From Anthonomus grandis grandis (Eukaryota; Arthropoda; Insecta; Coleoptera; Curculionidae), in contig NC_065550.1 in assembly GCF_022605725.1 (NCBI RefSeq), positions 3,410,001 through 3,474,000 on the forward strand: a stretch of 64,000 nt of DNA. Direction: 5' to 3'. Below the pieces are notes generated by a model. The model was given only the letters and a program-made list of their open reading frames with translations, made no database searches and was not told the DNA's origin. Both the position numbers and the translations under genes were made by a program. Below, in pieces: positions 10,947-22,735 of this stretch (within the stretch, counting starts at the first letter, position 1; each line of letters opens with the position of its first letter).

Positions 10947-10978
10947 CTTTACAATACAATACAAATAAATATATTACT

Positions 10979-10981
<3 letters not shown>

Positions 10982-11056
<75 letters not shown>
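10982..11056. repeat. (TA)n microsatellite
   Basis: About 37 uninterrupted TA dinucleotides in the copy A intron. Copy B has none at the equivalent place. Confidence 0.97.
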
Positions 11057-11059
<3 letters not shown>

Positions 11060-11099
11060 TCTTTGCAACTAAAAAATAATATATTTGTAACATCATAGC

Positions 11100-14000
11100 A
11101 TTAATTTTGCACCTAGACGACTCAATGTCTGTATGGGCAGCACATACATGATCTAATATTTTAAAAATAAATAACGTACATGGTTACCTAGACAGAAACT
11201 AAGCAATCAATAATTACAAAAATAGAACATATATTGTATTATAGGTACCTACATACATACATATCACATTTTCAAATAAAAACATCCTACATTTTTTACT
11301 AAAATTTTTAATTTGGTTTATGCTTCTAACTGTTACAGGTAAGATATTGTACAACTTTAGAGCCAAATAAATGAAAGATTTTAAATTTAATGTTTTATGA
11401 CTAACTGGTAATACTAAGTATCTATTCACTTTTTGCAGTGTTTAATAAAGATGATCTATTTCTTTCTTCTCTTTTTTATGAATAAAAATGCAAGTTAATA
11501 AAATAAATAATTTTTGAACATTGAAAATTTGTTCATTATATAACAGATTGGTTGTATAAAATTTACTTTTTTTATTTAATACGTTTAGAATGTAGTTTTA
11601 GACAATTTGTAGAGGTCTTAAACTATATTAGGTTCCTCGCCATACAACTATTCTGTAACCCAATATGGATTCTACCAAGGATTTATAAATTAAAATTGAC
11701 AAGTTAGCATTGAAGATCTTCCTTAAAATACAAAACTTATATTCTAATTTCCTAACTTTAGATGCTACATTATTTATGTGATGTGTCCATTTAAGATTTT
11801 GATCTATAATAACACCGAGATATTTTGTTTGATCACAAGATTTTATTACATCACTATCACTCACTCATATATAATCAAAAGGTGGCCTACTAGTCATTTT
11901 TGAGGAAAAAGCTACATACTGTGTTTTTTGAAGGTTCAGTGACAATTTAAAAATGGTCTAGCCAATGTTTGACTTTATTAAATCTTAATTTAACCTTTTC
12001 TTTCGTTTCCCCCCATGTCATTCCTTTAAATATTAAGGCTATCATCCGCGTATGAAATAACTTCGGCATCAATTTTTATGTTAAGTAAATAATTTATGAC
12101 GTATGTAATAAATAAAATAGGTCCAAAAATTGTACCTTGTAGTATGCCAGTTTTAATTTTCATCAGGCCACTTGTTAAGTTATTTTATTTTAGTACATTG
12201 GGGTCAATCTAATAAGTAGCTTCTAAACAGTTTCAGCACAGTGTCTCTAACACCATAATGCTCTAAAATATCCAGAAGTTTGTTGTGAGGCACTGTGTCA
12301 AATGCCTTTGCAAGGTCCAACACAATAAACAATCGTTTCAAGGCTGTTATCCATGTTTGTAGAGATTTTAGAGGTAAGACGCTGTATTGCATCAGTGGTT
12401 TTAGCCCCTCTGTAAAAGCACATTAAATTTTTGATAATACATTTATGTCAAAAAAAAATTTAACCAGCCTGCGTTAAATTTCCTTGAAACCTTGAAACGA
12501 TTGTTTATTGTGTTGGACTTTACTGCTTCCTCAAAAATGTTTGCTAGATTACTTATCAAACTATTGGGCTAGTAGTTTTGAATTTTATTTTTTGATTCTG
12601 ATTTTTGTATCAGGGTAATAACAGATTCTTTAAAATGAGATGGGACTATTTCGCTTTTAAATATTAAGTTAATGATATATGTTAGAGGAGATATTATAAG
12701 TGAAATGACATGTTTTTAATAAATGCACAGATATTCCATCTTCATCTGGGGCACAATTTATATGTGGTTAATGATTTCTTTCTCTGATACAGAATTTAAG
12801 AGCATGGAGCAGCTTAAACTATTGGTTAACTGAGGCGATGTATTTGGTACAGAAATTTTTTGTTCTAGTTTTGTCCCTACATTTATAAAATAATTATTGC
12901 AGAAGTTTACAATTTCTTTCTCACTTTTAAATTCTGTATCATCATCTTTCGTAATTTTAATTTGCTTATTACTCTTTATTTTTCATGCGGTTTATTGTTT
13001 CATACATTTTTTTATATTGTTGCTGTTGCCTGTAATTTCTTTTTTGTAGTAATTATATTTAACTTTATTAATTAATGTTGAGGTTATTTCGGTAGGCTTT
13101 ATATTCTGACTCAAATAAAGGAATTGGATTTTTTAATAATCTCCTTTTTAGATTATGTCTGTGCTTTATTGAGGTAATTAATCCATTTGTAAACCATGGC
13201 TAAGCTTTTTTGTTGGGTTTTTTTCCAGTTTTGACAACCACCTTAGAATGTTCTGTGGAATTCATTAAATGGGATACAAAGAAAGTTTCTGTTTTAAAAT
13301 ATCATAATTAATTTTATATTGGATTTTTGTTGCTTGTTCTTTTTGTTCTGGGTTTTTGCAAGAATTGCGTTTAGTGACGTTAATCATGATTGGATAATGG
13401 TTAGTAATATAGGTGTCTAAAATAAATGACTCAAAAAAGAGCTGTTGTATTCTACTTTTAATAAAGAGATAGTCAATGCATGTTCCTGTATCATATCATG
13501 TAGTATTATTGCTAAAAGGCAAAGGTATTCATGCACAGTTGGGTCATTTACTGCTTTAAGATTTATATTAATATCTTCTGTAAAAATTTGAATCATATTG
13601 CTTGACTTGCTAATATTCAGATAAATCCCCAACAAAAAACTAATCATTTACCTTAGGTGATTTATAAATTGCAGATACACTAAAAGAGTAATCACAAAAC
13701 TCAAATGTGATTCTACTTAACATTACCTTTGATTTTTTCAATTTATTATGAGTGACTTCTGGATTTAATGTGGATCTGATCAATATAAGAATCCCATCTT
13801 ATCAATTAAAGTCTCCCTGATTATAGTAAGTGTCATACCCTGCAATTTTGTACAGATCGCAAGAATTTAACTTGAAGCATTCAGTCAATATGAATATATC
13901 ACAATATGTGAGCTTGCCCCGTTGAAACAGTAATAACAACTTATCAAAATTTACCTTGGCACTTCTTATATTTAATTGAACAACATTTATTAACCTAGGT

Positions 14001-14580
14001 GATTTACTTACTAATTCATACAATGGCTCCAACTCCATTAGCCGTCCCACTCTACCTTCAGTCAAATTGTCAAGTTCATTTAATATTACTTCTTGAGGTT
14101 TGTACCATAAAGGTCCATAATCGATTTTATTTCTTAAATGTTTTAAATGATATTGGCATGTGGGACAATTAATGTTATTGGCTGCATGATGTGGATCATA
14201 TTAATATCAACATTTTTGTTAGCTTCAACACAGTTTTAAAATTTCTTAATATTGCTGGAACAATTTGTAGCTCCACTTCTATGTCTGTTCTTGTGAAAGA
14301 ACCCTTAACACTTAAAATACCTTAGCTATATTGAAAAGTTGTTGATACATAATACAGAACAAACTATATCACTTTCATTTAAAAAATTTTATGTATATGT
14401 TCTATAAGAATTTCAAAATATTCCTATTTTAGATTTTAGGTCTTATGTAGAATTGTTGTAGTATAACTTAAATTATAGAAATTACAATATTTGTGGATAG
14501 AAGTTTAAATTGCATAAATTTTATGTAAAAATAAAAGCAGTACTCTTATTTATACATTGGCTAAAATTAGCCTCCAAATA
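11100..14580 (-). pseudogene. Degenerate LINE (Jockey/CR1-like) in the Helentron intron, copy A
   Basis: Minus-strand pieces appear in the correct order but in different frames. A CPTCQYH zinc-like motif lies at ~14,160. The endonuclease start (VVQLNIRS, FILTECF) is at 13,802-14,065 and more of the same region is at 13,417-13,647. The reverse-transcriptase motif DLAKAFDTVPH is within 12,204-12,392, the active-site YADD is at 12,043-12,057, the thumb (TKYLGVIID, FKxK-like) is at 11,628-11,864, and the C-terminal LYNILPVTVR end is at 11,214-11,429. Many frameshifts and stops make it inactive. It lies between the splice acceptor and intron sequence that in copy B directly follows the gene, so it inserted after the two copies separated. 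The edges are approximate. Confidence 0.8.
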
Positions 14581-15780
14581 AATCAAAAACAATGTTAATT
14601 AGCAGTAATGTTAACTATTATAATTCAATGAATAAAGTGGTAGTGGTAAACTGGATAAATGAAATAAAGTATCCGGGCTTTATAATTAATAATGAACGAT
14701 TAAGAATGATCTTTAAAAAAGATTGAAAATATTTTTTTGCCAAGAATTCTTAAATATCTGTCTGTATCTAGATGAAAATAATACTATGGTGAGTTATACA
14801 CTCTTTTAAACAGAAATTGTACATTTCAGCCATCATTTTATCTTCAGGCTTAAAAAGGGACTAGTTCCCACATATTTTAACCAATATATAATGTCAAGAG
14901 CCGGAATTTATTTGTAGGCTACTTAAAGTTCAATTAATTTTCACCTTGTAAGAATAAATAAAACATCAATAATAATCTCATAATTTAATTTAATTATAAA
15001 TGATTTTAGTTATTAAGGTGCTGTGTTTTTAATTTCTTGTGTTCATCTTCATGATATTATAATTTACTACTTAATATTGGCTAATAACAATATTTTTTTA
15101 ACAATAAAATAAATAAAAATATCATTAGGATTGTTTTTATTTTAATAATTTAAATAGTAAAATTTATAAATATTAGTACTAAATATTTATTAAAAAATAA
15201 AAAAAAATTATTAATATTTAGGCTTATGAGTAATAAATGCACTTTTTAAAGATGTCAATATTTCCATAGCAATAACTAGAAAATTGAATCCCATTAAGAT
15301 CATAGTAGACATAAATTGGCATCATTATCATAAAAAATACTGTAAATATTTAGAATAGACTCAAAATAAATAATACGAGAATAAAATGCTTTACTTAAAA
15401 AATCATTTTAGTTAAATGTAAGCAGATAGACAATAATTAGGTTTAATTTTTGCTAGAAAAAAAACTTTCTAGAAAGTTTTTATAAAGAACTACCAAAAAT
15501 TACCATTTGACTAAAAGGATATTTATATATGTATATATTTTTCTTGATTTGTTTCATACAATAACAGTTATTTTCTTTCCTCTTTATATGTTTAAAAATT
15601 AATTTACACATCTGAGTGGTATACACTTTATAAAATACTTTTACTTTAGATCTCTAAGACACCCTAAGTAGAAATCATATCTAAAACATACACATCTTTT
15701 TCATGTGTAATCACATATTTATACGATGAATAAATTTTAAAACTGAGAAATATTATAATATTGATAATATATAAATTTAA
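14581..15780. other. AT-rich Helentron intron, copy A
   Basis: Non-coding. Diverged but recognisable matches to copy B are GTGGTAGTG...AAAGTATC near 14,640 (33,085), AACCAATATATAAT near 14,880 (33,376), CACCTTGTAAGAA near 14,940 (33,438), and AATAATATTTTTTT-like sequence near 15,090 (37,530). The copy B LINE interrupts the last of these. Confidence 0.6.
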
Positions 15781-15785
15781 ATAAA

Positions 15786-15980
15786 ACTTACCTTTGATTT
15801 TGTAAAATGGAACTATGGAAGACAAATATGTACTATATGGTGCAATGAGTAAAATTTTTCCAAAAACTTTGCTTGCTTGCTTGTTTTGTCAATATATGAG
15901 TCCAATAATTATTGCTTGAGATCCTAGAAACAATAGAAAATTAACTTATAGCTAAAAATTGTTGATATTGCTCAAAATTA
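15786..15980 (-). repeat. Duplicate of the leader-exon/donor block
   Basis: ACTTACCTTTGATTTTGTAAA at 15,786 repeats the block at 16,102 (about 316 bases apart), with further shared sequence to the right (TTGCTTGCTTG, TAATAATTATTG, AAAACAATAGAAAATTAA). The donor GTAAGT is intact in both, so copy A has two possible first-exon donors. Confidence 0.6.
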
Positions 15981-16101
15981 CCACAAAAGAAACATTAAGA
16001 AATTCCAAAGGCAATTTTATAACTCATATTTAAGTCAAGATTTACAATATAAATAGATTTTAAGATTACTGTAATCATAATATGCTTAAATTAACATAAA
16101 A

Positions 16102-16108
16102 ACTTACC
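16102..16108 (-). promoter_or_regulatory. Splice donor of the untranslated first exon, copy A
   Basis: On the minus strand the sequence reads TTTACAAAATCAAAG|GTAAGT, a strong consensus donor. The same 15 or so exon bases and donor occur in copy B at 39,677-39,682, within otherwise diverged DNA. Joined to the acceptor at 10,931 it would remove a ~5.2-kb intron. Confidence 0.55.
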
Positions 16109-16640
16109 TTTGATTTTGTAAAATGGAACTATGAAAAACCAAATAATACAATAGAATTCAATGATCCAAATTTGTCCAAAATTTTTGCTTGCTGGCTTGG
16201 TTTATCACTGTTACACTGTTGCAAAGCAAAATGCAGATCTAATAAGCCTAATAATTATTATTGCTAACCTAAAAACTATAATAAATTGATAATTAACACT
16301 CAAATAAATTAATAACTAAAAACTGTTTATAACACTTTATAACACACGAATATTCCTCAAAATTAGCATAAAAGAAATTTCCACGGAAATTTTACTCTTT
16401 GATGCAAAAACGGAATATAAAATGGCCGTTTATTTTCCCTGGATACACGGGTTGCCGACCGATGCTCTTTTGTTTTTGTTTATTATAAATCACGGCTAAC
16501 TTCGTACGTGTAGCTTTAAGGCGCTTCCCGGTGTAATGCGATGATGCGCAACTGATGAACAACAACCATCGTCGCCACTGACGATATTTTTCTTTTGGAA
16601 GTTTATCCAGTTTGAATTATTTTATTGTGATGATCATAAG
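16108..16640 (-). promoter_or_regulatory. Conserved leader/promoter block of Helentron copy A
   Basis: Upstream of the donor the two copies stay alignable for ~500 bases (copy B 39,683-40,205). Best-conserved parts are TTCCACGGAAATTTT, GATGCAAAAACGGAATATAA, a TGGATAC-C-GGTTGC block, CTCTTTTGTTT and the CGTCGC-ACTGACGA stretch near 16,570. It is less AT-rich than its surroundings. I infer a promoter and 5' untranslated exon. The transcription start cannot be placed. Confidence 0.45.
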
Positions 16641-17037
16641 ATTTGATGAATAAGTTTTTGGATCCATAATTATTAAAATTAAATAACTGCGAATTAACTA
16701 ATTAAATATAATATTTAAATGAAGGATTTATTTATTTGAAAGGGATATTTTCATCAATTTTTAAATATTATATAAAAATTAATCATAAATTATAAAAAAG
16801 CCAAGAAAAAAAAACTTTATTTTATTTTTTTCTATAATCTATCTAAATCTATAATTTTTTAAATAAAGAACTTAAAGTAAAAGTTTTTAAGTTGTTTTAG
16901 GGAAAATGGATTTAGGACTATACAGGTTAATATTAAATGCCACAAATCATACTCTATCGATACTCTAAAGTCACTCAGCAGATTAGCGCTTAGGGTCAAC
17001 CGCTAACGTCAGCTGAACGTATCCATTGATTAAATAA
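16641..17037. other. Copy-A-specific AT-rich junction
   Basis: No match to unit B, which holds LINE and P-element-like debris here (40,206-42,093). Nothing coding is visible. Confidence 0.5.
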
Positions 17038-18960
17038 CAGGGAGCACGGACTATAATTTGGTTGCTGGCCAAACCGACATATGCTACGTTCTCGATTTGG
17101 TCGCTGGAACTCGATCGGATGCTAGCATGCATACCTATATATGTATTTTATCAGTTTTATATAAATATATATATTTATCTTATATTGTGGAAATATGTAT
17201 GAAAAAAAGAATGACTTATAAAATAAGACTGATAAAAATCTCATAACGTCATTCAAGTTTATATATATTTTGCTTGTGTGGCCTTTTGAGTATCTAGAAT
17301 GATTACAAAGTATGATTTGTTTTCATCCTGGTCAACAATTCAACGGCTATGGGACCCATTAGTTGTAATCCAGGAGGAATTGCATGTTTTAACTGCTGAT
17401 TAGTATACCACACAACGAGTAATAAATAAGCTAATTGAAATATGTTAGGATTCCGCAGAGATCGTGAAATGTGTTTGATGGGGCTCAGACCATGTACTTA
17501 AGGACATCCATCAAGAAATCATTGAGATTCTACCATATTGATGAAATTGGGAAACCAGGAAGAACTGCCTGTCTTTACTGTTGATTAGACTACACAACCA
17601 GAAATAAATAAGTTACATGAAGTATGTTAGGATTCCCCAGAGATCATGAAATGTGTTTGATGGAGTAGGTGCAATCATATGAGGAAGGAGATAAAAATTA
17701 GAAGTAAACAGGAATATAACAACTGAACAGTGACACAAACTGTAGACAATTAACTTTTTGTTGTGGAACGGAGCAATATTTCAATGAAGTTTCACTTAAT
17801 ACTGGATTTTTTCACCAGAAGTTGGATGCATTTATCATTTATATACTTAATGTTATTTGAATGAAATATACATACCTATGTAATTATATATACTTTATTT
17901 GTTTCAAATCTTGAATAGGCAAAAAGGCACGAGAATCTTTCAATTGGAGCTAAAAACCCAATTTTTGGGTAGAAAATAAAACTTATTTCATGTTTATATT
18001 CCATAACCTGTTTATTGTTTTATCAACTTTTGTCATACAGTTATTTACTTTTAATAATTAAAGAGAAAAATGATCTATAATAAAGGTTGAGTTTGATTCA
18101 AGATTCCATTCCTTAAGGCATAAACCAAATTTGCTCTATATTACTTTGCAGTCATTAGCATACAGTTATTATCCATTTTATACATATCTTTAATTTTCAT
18201 AAAAATGTCTATAATAAATAGTTTACATTTTAAAATATACAATTAAAATTTACACTTGTTAGGCAAACAATTATTACTCTCATATAAAGCAGATACTATT
18301 GGGACAGTTTTCTAAGAGCTACTGTTTATAAGAGGCGATCAGTTTAAATTTGTACACTTAATCCAAAATGTTTCATAGACAGTCCTTTTTATACCTGAAT
18401 ATTCTTACATACTTAACTTAAGAACTGCATTATTCTTTTGCTTAATTATAATACATCTTGTTAAATCAATGTTTTTAATTTATTTAGAAAGTCTTTTAAG
18501 ATATGTACTTAGGTCATTAAAAAGTTACAATGTCTTGCAGAACAGCAAACATATCTGGTTGTCAAATTGGTATGCTAGCTGAAAAAGAGGACAACAAAAA
18601 TCCAAGGAATAACCCTTGAAACACACTTACAATTATCTTTTAGTTTCTCATAATGCTCTCGGTCAAATAAATATGTTAAATCATTTATAATGTTTTTGTT
18701 AGATTAGCTATTTTGCAATTTTATTTTTCAGTAGAAAAAGAACATGAATTCCCAACCCAACCCAACCCAATTCTCTCAAATATTCCAAGTTTGTGCTTCG
18801 ATGAGTTCACTCATCATTATCAGACTCTAACACCACACAGCTGTAATGTTTACATGAAAACCCAGTAAGTTTATAGGTGTTTCTGCCCTTCTAACCCAAC
18901 CCAACCCGCTATATTATTTCAATCTTTTAGGTAGGAAAAATAAATAATGAACACAGTTAA
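17038..18960. repeat. Duplicated flank, unit A
   Basis: From CAGGGAGCACGGACTAT onward the sequence matches 42,094 on with few differences. It contains a diverged internal duplication with a period of ~190 bases (TATGTTAGGATTCC followed by GAAATGTGTTTGATGG at ~17,445 and ~17,625). Short AACCC runs lie near 18,755 and 18,895. No gene is recognised. Confidence 0.65.
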
Positions 18961-19460
18961 ATAATTAAGTAAAATCATCTTTATTTCATGAACTTATGTA
19001 AGTACATATCACTTTATGTGATAGAAAAGAGACATTTTACAAAAGCAGCTGTTTTTACACCTAATTTAAACATAAACATAATTTGTTAATGCCATATACA
19101 CAAAGGTGCTCACATATGTCGCAGAGAAAATCTTTACACTTCTTAATATTATTATTAATCAAAGGATTTAAAGCCTAAAAGTTTTATATTATAATTACAT
19201 ATATGAGAAATCATCATTTAGAAATTCTTGTATTGAGAAAAAACATTTTTTCAATAGATATTGTTTTATAGTAAATTTATATTGCAGTAAAAAACTTGGT
19301 AGGTAACAGTTTAATGGTAGCAGGGAGAGCATTATAGAGTTTGGGAGCAAAGAAGGAAACCCAACACTTAACCTTGTGTATCCTATAAAAATTTGTATAT
19401 ATATGTTCTCCATTTCTCGTAAAATGAAAATTGTACAATTTTGTGTGTGGAGTAATCACT
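18961..19460 (-). pseudogene. 5'-truncated LINE 3' end, unit A
   Basis: On the minus strand one frame (19,277-19,459) gives SFFAPKLYNALPATIK. A second, overlapping frame gives a tail resembling FLNDDF near 19,200. Together these are the usual C-terminus of a Jockey/CR1-like reverse transcriptase broken by a frameshift. The 3' side ends in AATAAAGATGATTTT at ~18,965-18,985, which looks like the element's terminal polyadenylation signal. The same relic is at 43,985-44,481. Confidence 0.7.
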
Positions 19461-20480
19461 AATATGATGTTTAATATGTACTAAACTATATGATATATAA
19501 ATACTTCTCTGTAAGGAAACTATCTTTGGTATCTAAATAATATAGAATATAGAACAACAACAATAAGATAAAAAAAAGTCTCTCCAGTTTTGGACTGGCT
19601 TTTTCTGCTTCTTTTCACTACCATCTTCCACCTTATCATCAACTCAACACTTGAAACATCTAGCTGCCAGAATCTGCATTCCTCCCCTTCGATAGTGCCA
19701 CAACTGGATGCTATCTACTGCTTCGATTATCCTCTTAGATGTTTTAAAGCCTGGCATCTCGCTGACCTGAGCATTCAGACTAAGTGGCCTGCTGCCAGTC
19801 ATGAGCAAAACCATTAAGATACCCTTGCATGGACGCTAATTGTTAGACCATACAGATATCTATTTGTTATTCATATTTGACTAGGGACACAACTTTAGTT
19901 GAATTTCCTTACTCTTTTGAGGTTACACACCTCTTGTGTGAAAACTGATTATATGCTTATATGCAAGGTGTAATATAACATTTACAGCGTTTAGTTAAGC
20001 GGAAATTTGCCAATCTTTCACATTTTGGGCCTTATTCTAACTAATAAGTTCAATATTTTCTCCTTTTTGGTCTTGTTATTTATTTACATAATACATGTAG
20101 AGGTTAGGTTGTCATTGAAGCTCCTCATATTACATTAAGGCCTACCTTTAACGCTTGCGTTTTCTTCACAATTCAAATAATAACAATGATCCACAGTCCA
20201 CAGTTAGATTTTGTGTTAAAATAAATAAATAGTAATTAAACTTTCACTCCCGCACCCAAAATGCCATGTATGAGTCCTTCCGTCGCATGAAAACACGGTA
20301 AATTCTAAAACTTTTCAACTTTGTCGAATGATCACAGCTAAAGGAAGGCGACTTGGTACAACATACGCACATAATCGGATTCTCCAGAGTCTCTAGAATT
20401 ATTCCATACCGATTTCGGGAAATTCTGAGCTAATTTAAGCATTTTATCAATAAAAATAAGAAGCAAGTCCGAGCCGATAC
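19461..20480. other. Duplicated non-coding flank, unit A
   Basis: Matches 44,482-45,500. It includes a GC-richer 230-base stretch (19,590-19,820) with a 75-codon plus-strand frame. That frame also stays open in unit B with six amino-acid changes, but it resembles no family I know and I do not call it a gene. Confidence 0.5.
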
Positions 20481-20570
20481 ATCCACGTTGACGTCATGTC
20501 ACTGATGTCATCAAAACTGCGGTAAAAGTCGGTATTAAAATCGCCCGTAGACGTCAAAATCGACCATTTT
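20481..20570. promoter_or_regulatory. CRE-like motif cluster, unit A
   Basis: A perfect TGACGTCA (20,489-20,496), a TGATGTCA half-variant (20,504-20,511) and an AGACGTCA (~20,549) lie within 65 bases, conserved in unit B (45,504 on). Another TGACGTCA occurs at 61,803 in the divergent cap. Such sites bind CREB/ATF-type factors in animals; use here is inferred. Confidence 0.35.
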
Positions 20571-21886
20571 CAGACGATGTTTTAGGGTATAAAAAAAGGT
20601 TTTTACCTTATGATTTGTACATGGAAAAATAGTATAAAGCCTTAGGAACAGTTTAACATCAATTCTGGACCGATTCCAGGTGGTTTTAGTAGTCAAATTT
20701 CGATTATAAAAAGGGTCTTATTTTCGAACGGAAACGGTCGAAAAGCGCAGGTTTCATTGCCTGGGTGACGGGCTTGTTGGGTGCTAGACCACTTATGGAT
20801 TGTACCATGACCACCCGGCACTGGGGGGGTACAGCATTCCACTGGTCCATTTTTGGGACTTTTCATATAAAATTAAATTTTCTTGGAAAATTGTTATATT
20901 TGAAACAAAACGGTATATAGTGTATTATAGCCAGATAAATTCCGCGTGTCTGAAGGCAAAAATGGTCTTTCTACGTTGCATAGGTATGCCAGTATTAAGC
21001 GTCAAAGTTAAAAAAAGGTGTAGAGCAAAAACTACTCTACGTAGATGACTGTAGAGTTTATCAAAAAAAAGCTCTTAAAAAGTATTATAAATGTTGAAAG
21101 TTTGAAATTTCCAAGTTCGACCCTTAAAAAGTTATTAAATAAAATGTGATTTTTTTTTGTCAATTTTTTGGACCTTCATGGAAAAAAAATTTTATTGCTC
21201 GCCCTGTATAGTTCACAAAAATTTCGATTATATGGCGTTTGAAAGACAAAAGATGAAGCTTTTTTTTGAAAAAATTTTTTTTTTCGAAATAAGTTTTGTT
21301 TGGCGGCAAATTCAAAAAAACTGAAAATGCCAGAACTCGTAAAATAAATTTTTTACAAAAAAAAGCTCCAAGTATGTCAAATCTCTTATAAAACTAAGTC
21401 TTTTCGCCGAAAAACTTTTTTTATAAAAATTATCTTTTAGCCTCTGGACCATTTTGAATTTTTTTTTTACTCAATTTTGATCGCTTATAGTAAATCACCC
21501 TGTATACGGATCTGGCCCAAAAAGTATACAGACACGTAACCCCCAAGAACCCATATATCCTAAAAATTTCAGCTCGATTAAACGCTTTAAACTTGAGATC
21601 AGGTGAATAACTCGATTTGTACCCATTTTTTTACGAATTTTTGACTTCAACTCGGTACCGCTCTCTTTGTGGGTACCGAAAAAAAAAATTGTTTACGGAT
21701 CCATCATTCTCAATGTATTGAGAGGCCACATGCCAAATTTCATCGTTTCGCTAGCCATACAGCCAAAGATATGAATTTTTATTTCCCAAAAAACACGCTT
21801 TTTCGGACCCGACCTCGCGTGCATAATATAGTCGCTGACGCTCCTATATAACAAGTATAGTCGCTTCGCTCCTATACTTTTGGTCC
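20571..21886. repeat. Right cap of unit A
   Basis: This module recurs at 45,585-46,901 (full), 50,690-51,431 and 55,180-55,909 (distal part) and 61,800-62,900 (divergent). Landmarks in order are the GTAGAG...CTCTAC stem-loop (21,020-21,040), AAAAAGTTATTAAATAAAAT, GCTCGCCCTGTAT, TCACCCTGTATAC, GGATCCATCATTC, GCTAGCCATACAGCCAAAG and CATAATATAGTCGCTGACGC. Then come the terminal stem-loop (21,853-21,879) and the junction hairpin. There are small open frames but none shared by the copies. I read it as the second conserved end of the element family. Confidence 0.75.
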
Positions 21887-21895
21887 GTGGGGACC
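21853..21895. repeat. Terminal stem-loop and A/B junction hairpin
   Basis: AAGTATAG (21,853-21,860) pairs with CTATACTT (21,872-21,879) around an inner GC-TTC-GC. Next, GGTCC (21,882-21,886) pairs with GGACC (21,891-21,895) across the unit boundary. The same pair of hairpins is at 46,868-46,910 and 51,398-51,440. A variant with a perfect 10-bp stem is at 55,881-55,903. Confidence 0.8.
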
Positions 21896-22100
21896 AGTTT
21901 GGAACCTATAGGTCTTGTCTGTGAAGAGCCATAAAGAAATTCTTTAAAAAAATCAAAAATGATCATGTGTACTCAAGTCTGGTCAGTTGGGGGGGGCCAA
22001 CGTTTATATGCCAAAGAAAGAGAGGACCAGTTGTTGGGGTATCATGCTTCAAAGAACCATAATGTGTTATATAGTCGCGTTGTATGTCAAATATAATAAA
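21887..22100. repeat. Left cap of unit B
   Basis: Repeats window positions 1-230, lacking ~20 bases in the GTTGTATGTCAATATAGTG part. Starts exactly where the right cap of unit A ends. Confidence 0.75.
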
Positions 22101-22456
22101 CAATAATTAAGTTACTTAGTAAAAAAAGTTTTGCAGAAATAACCATATTTTTTACTTGAATAAAAGTGTCAATATTGCAGAGTGACCGAATTTATGGATA
22201 TATATAAAGAGACATGCGCATAATTAAAAAAATAAACAATATGTTTAGACCAAAAAAGTTATAAGAAATGAAAATGTTCATAAAAGTAGCTTTTATATTT
22301 TAAGAATTAAATCGTAGGTCTGACTGATAGAATAAATAACGAGACTTTTATTATAATAGTTGAATAATTTTTTGCAACTTTCTTAAAATTATTTTTTAAT
22401 TTAGTTCTAAAAAGTTGTCTTACCAAAAAACATTTTTTGAGTAAAAACTTACTTAA
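22101..22456. other. AT-rich stretch, unit B
   Basis: Counterpart of 231-592. Nothing is recognised in it. Confidence 0.5.
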
Positions 22457-22735
22457 TTGTCCTCGAATTTCAGTCAAAGTTTTCGGCTAGTGACAGGTGT
22501 TTTAACCGGTCACTGGCACTTAAGAAGCCATCTCCATACTATCGGTATTGCGGACAACCCGGAATGCCGATTGTGCTGTGAGGAGGATGAAACCGTTGAC
22601 CATGTAGTCGGGGAGTGCCCAGCACTCACGCGCGCCAGGTTCAAATACTTGGGCAACACTTTCAGTGTACCGAGCGACTTTAAGTCCTTCAAACCTTATC
22701 GGTTTCTCTAAGGCCGTTGGGCTCTGGTAACCCCC
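22457..22735 (+). pseudogene. LINE C-terminal fragment, unit B copy
   Basis: Same relic as at 593-874, with TGHWHLRSHLHTIG and the CRLCCEEDETVDHVVGECP Cys/His motif. An 8-base deletion near 22,695 shifts the frame, so the terminal FSKAVG tail is no longer in phase. Confidence 0.75.

Noticed and set aside
18755..18910. AACCC runs that might be telomeric repeat
   Set aside because: Only three or four repeats, not the TTAGG unit usual in insects, and placed inside a duplicated flank.
19590..19817. 75-codon plus-strand frame conserved in both units (also 44,609-44,836)
   Set aside because: It begins with ATG and stays open in both, but its residue changes are frequent and it matches no family I know; conservation follows from the duplication.
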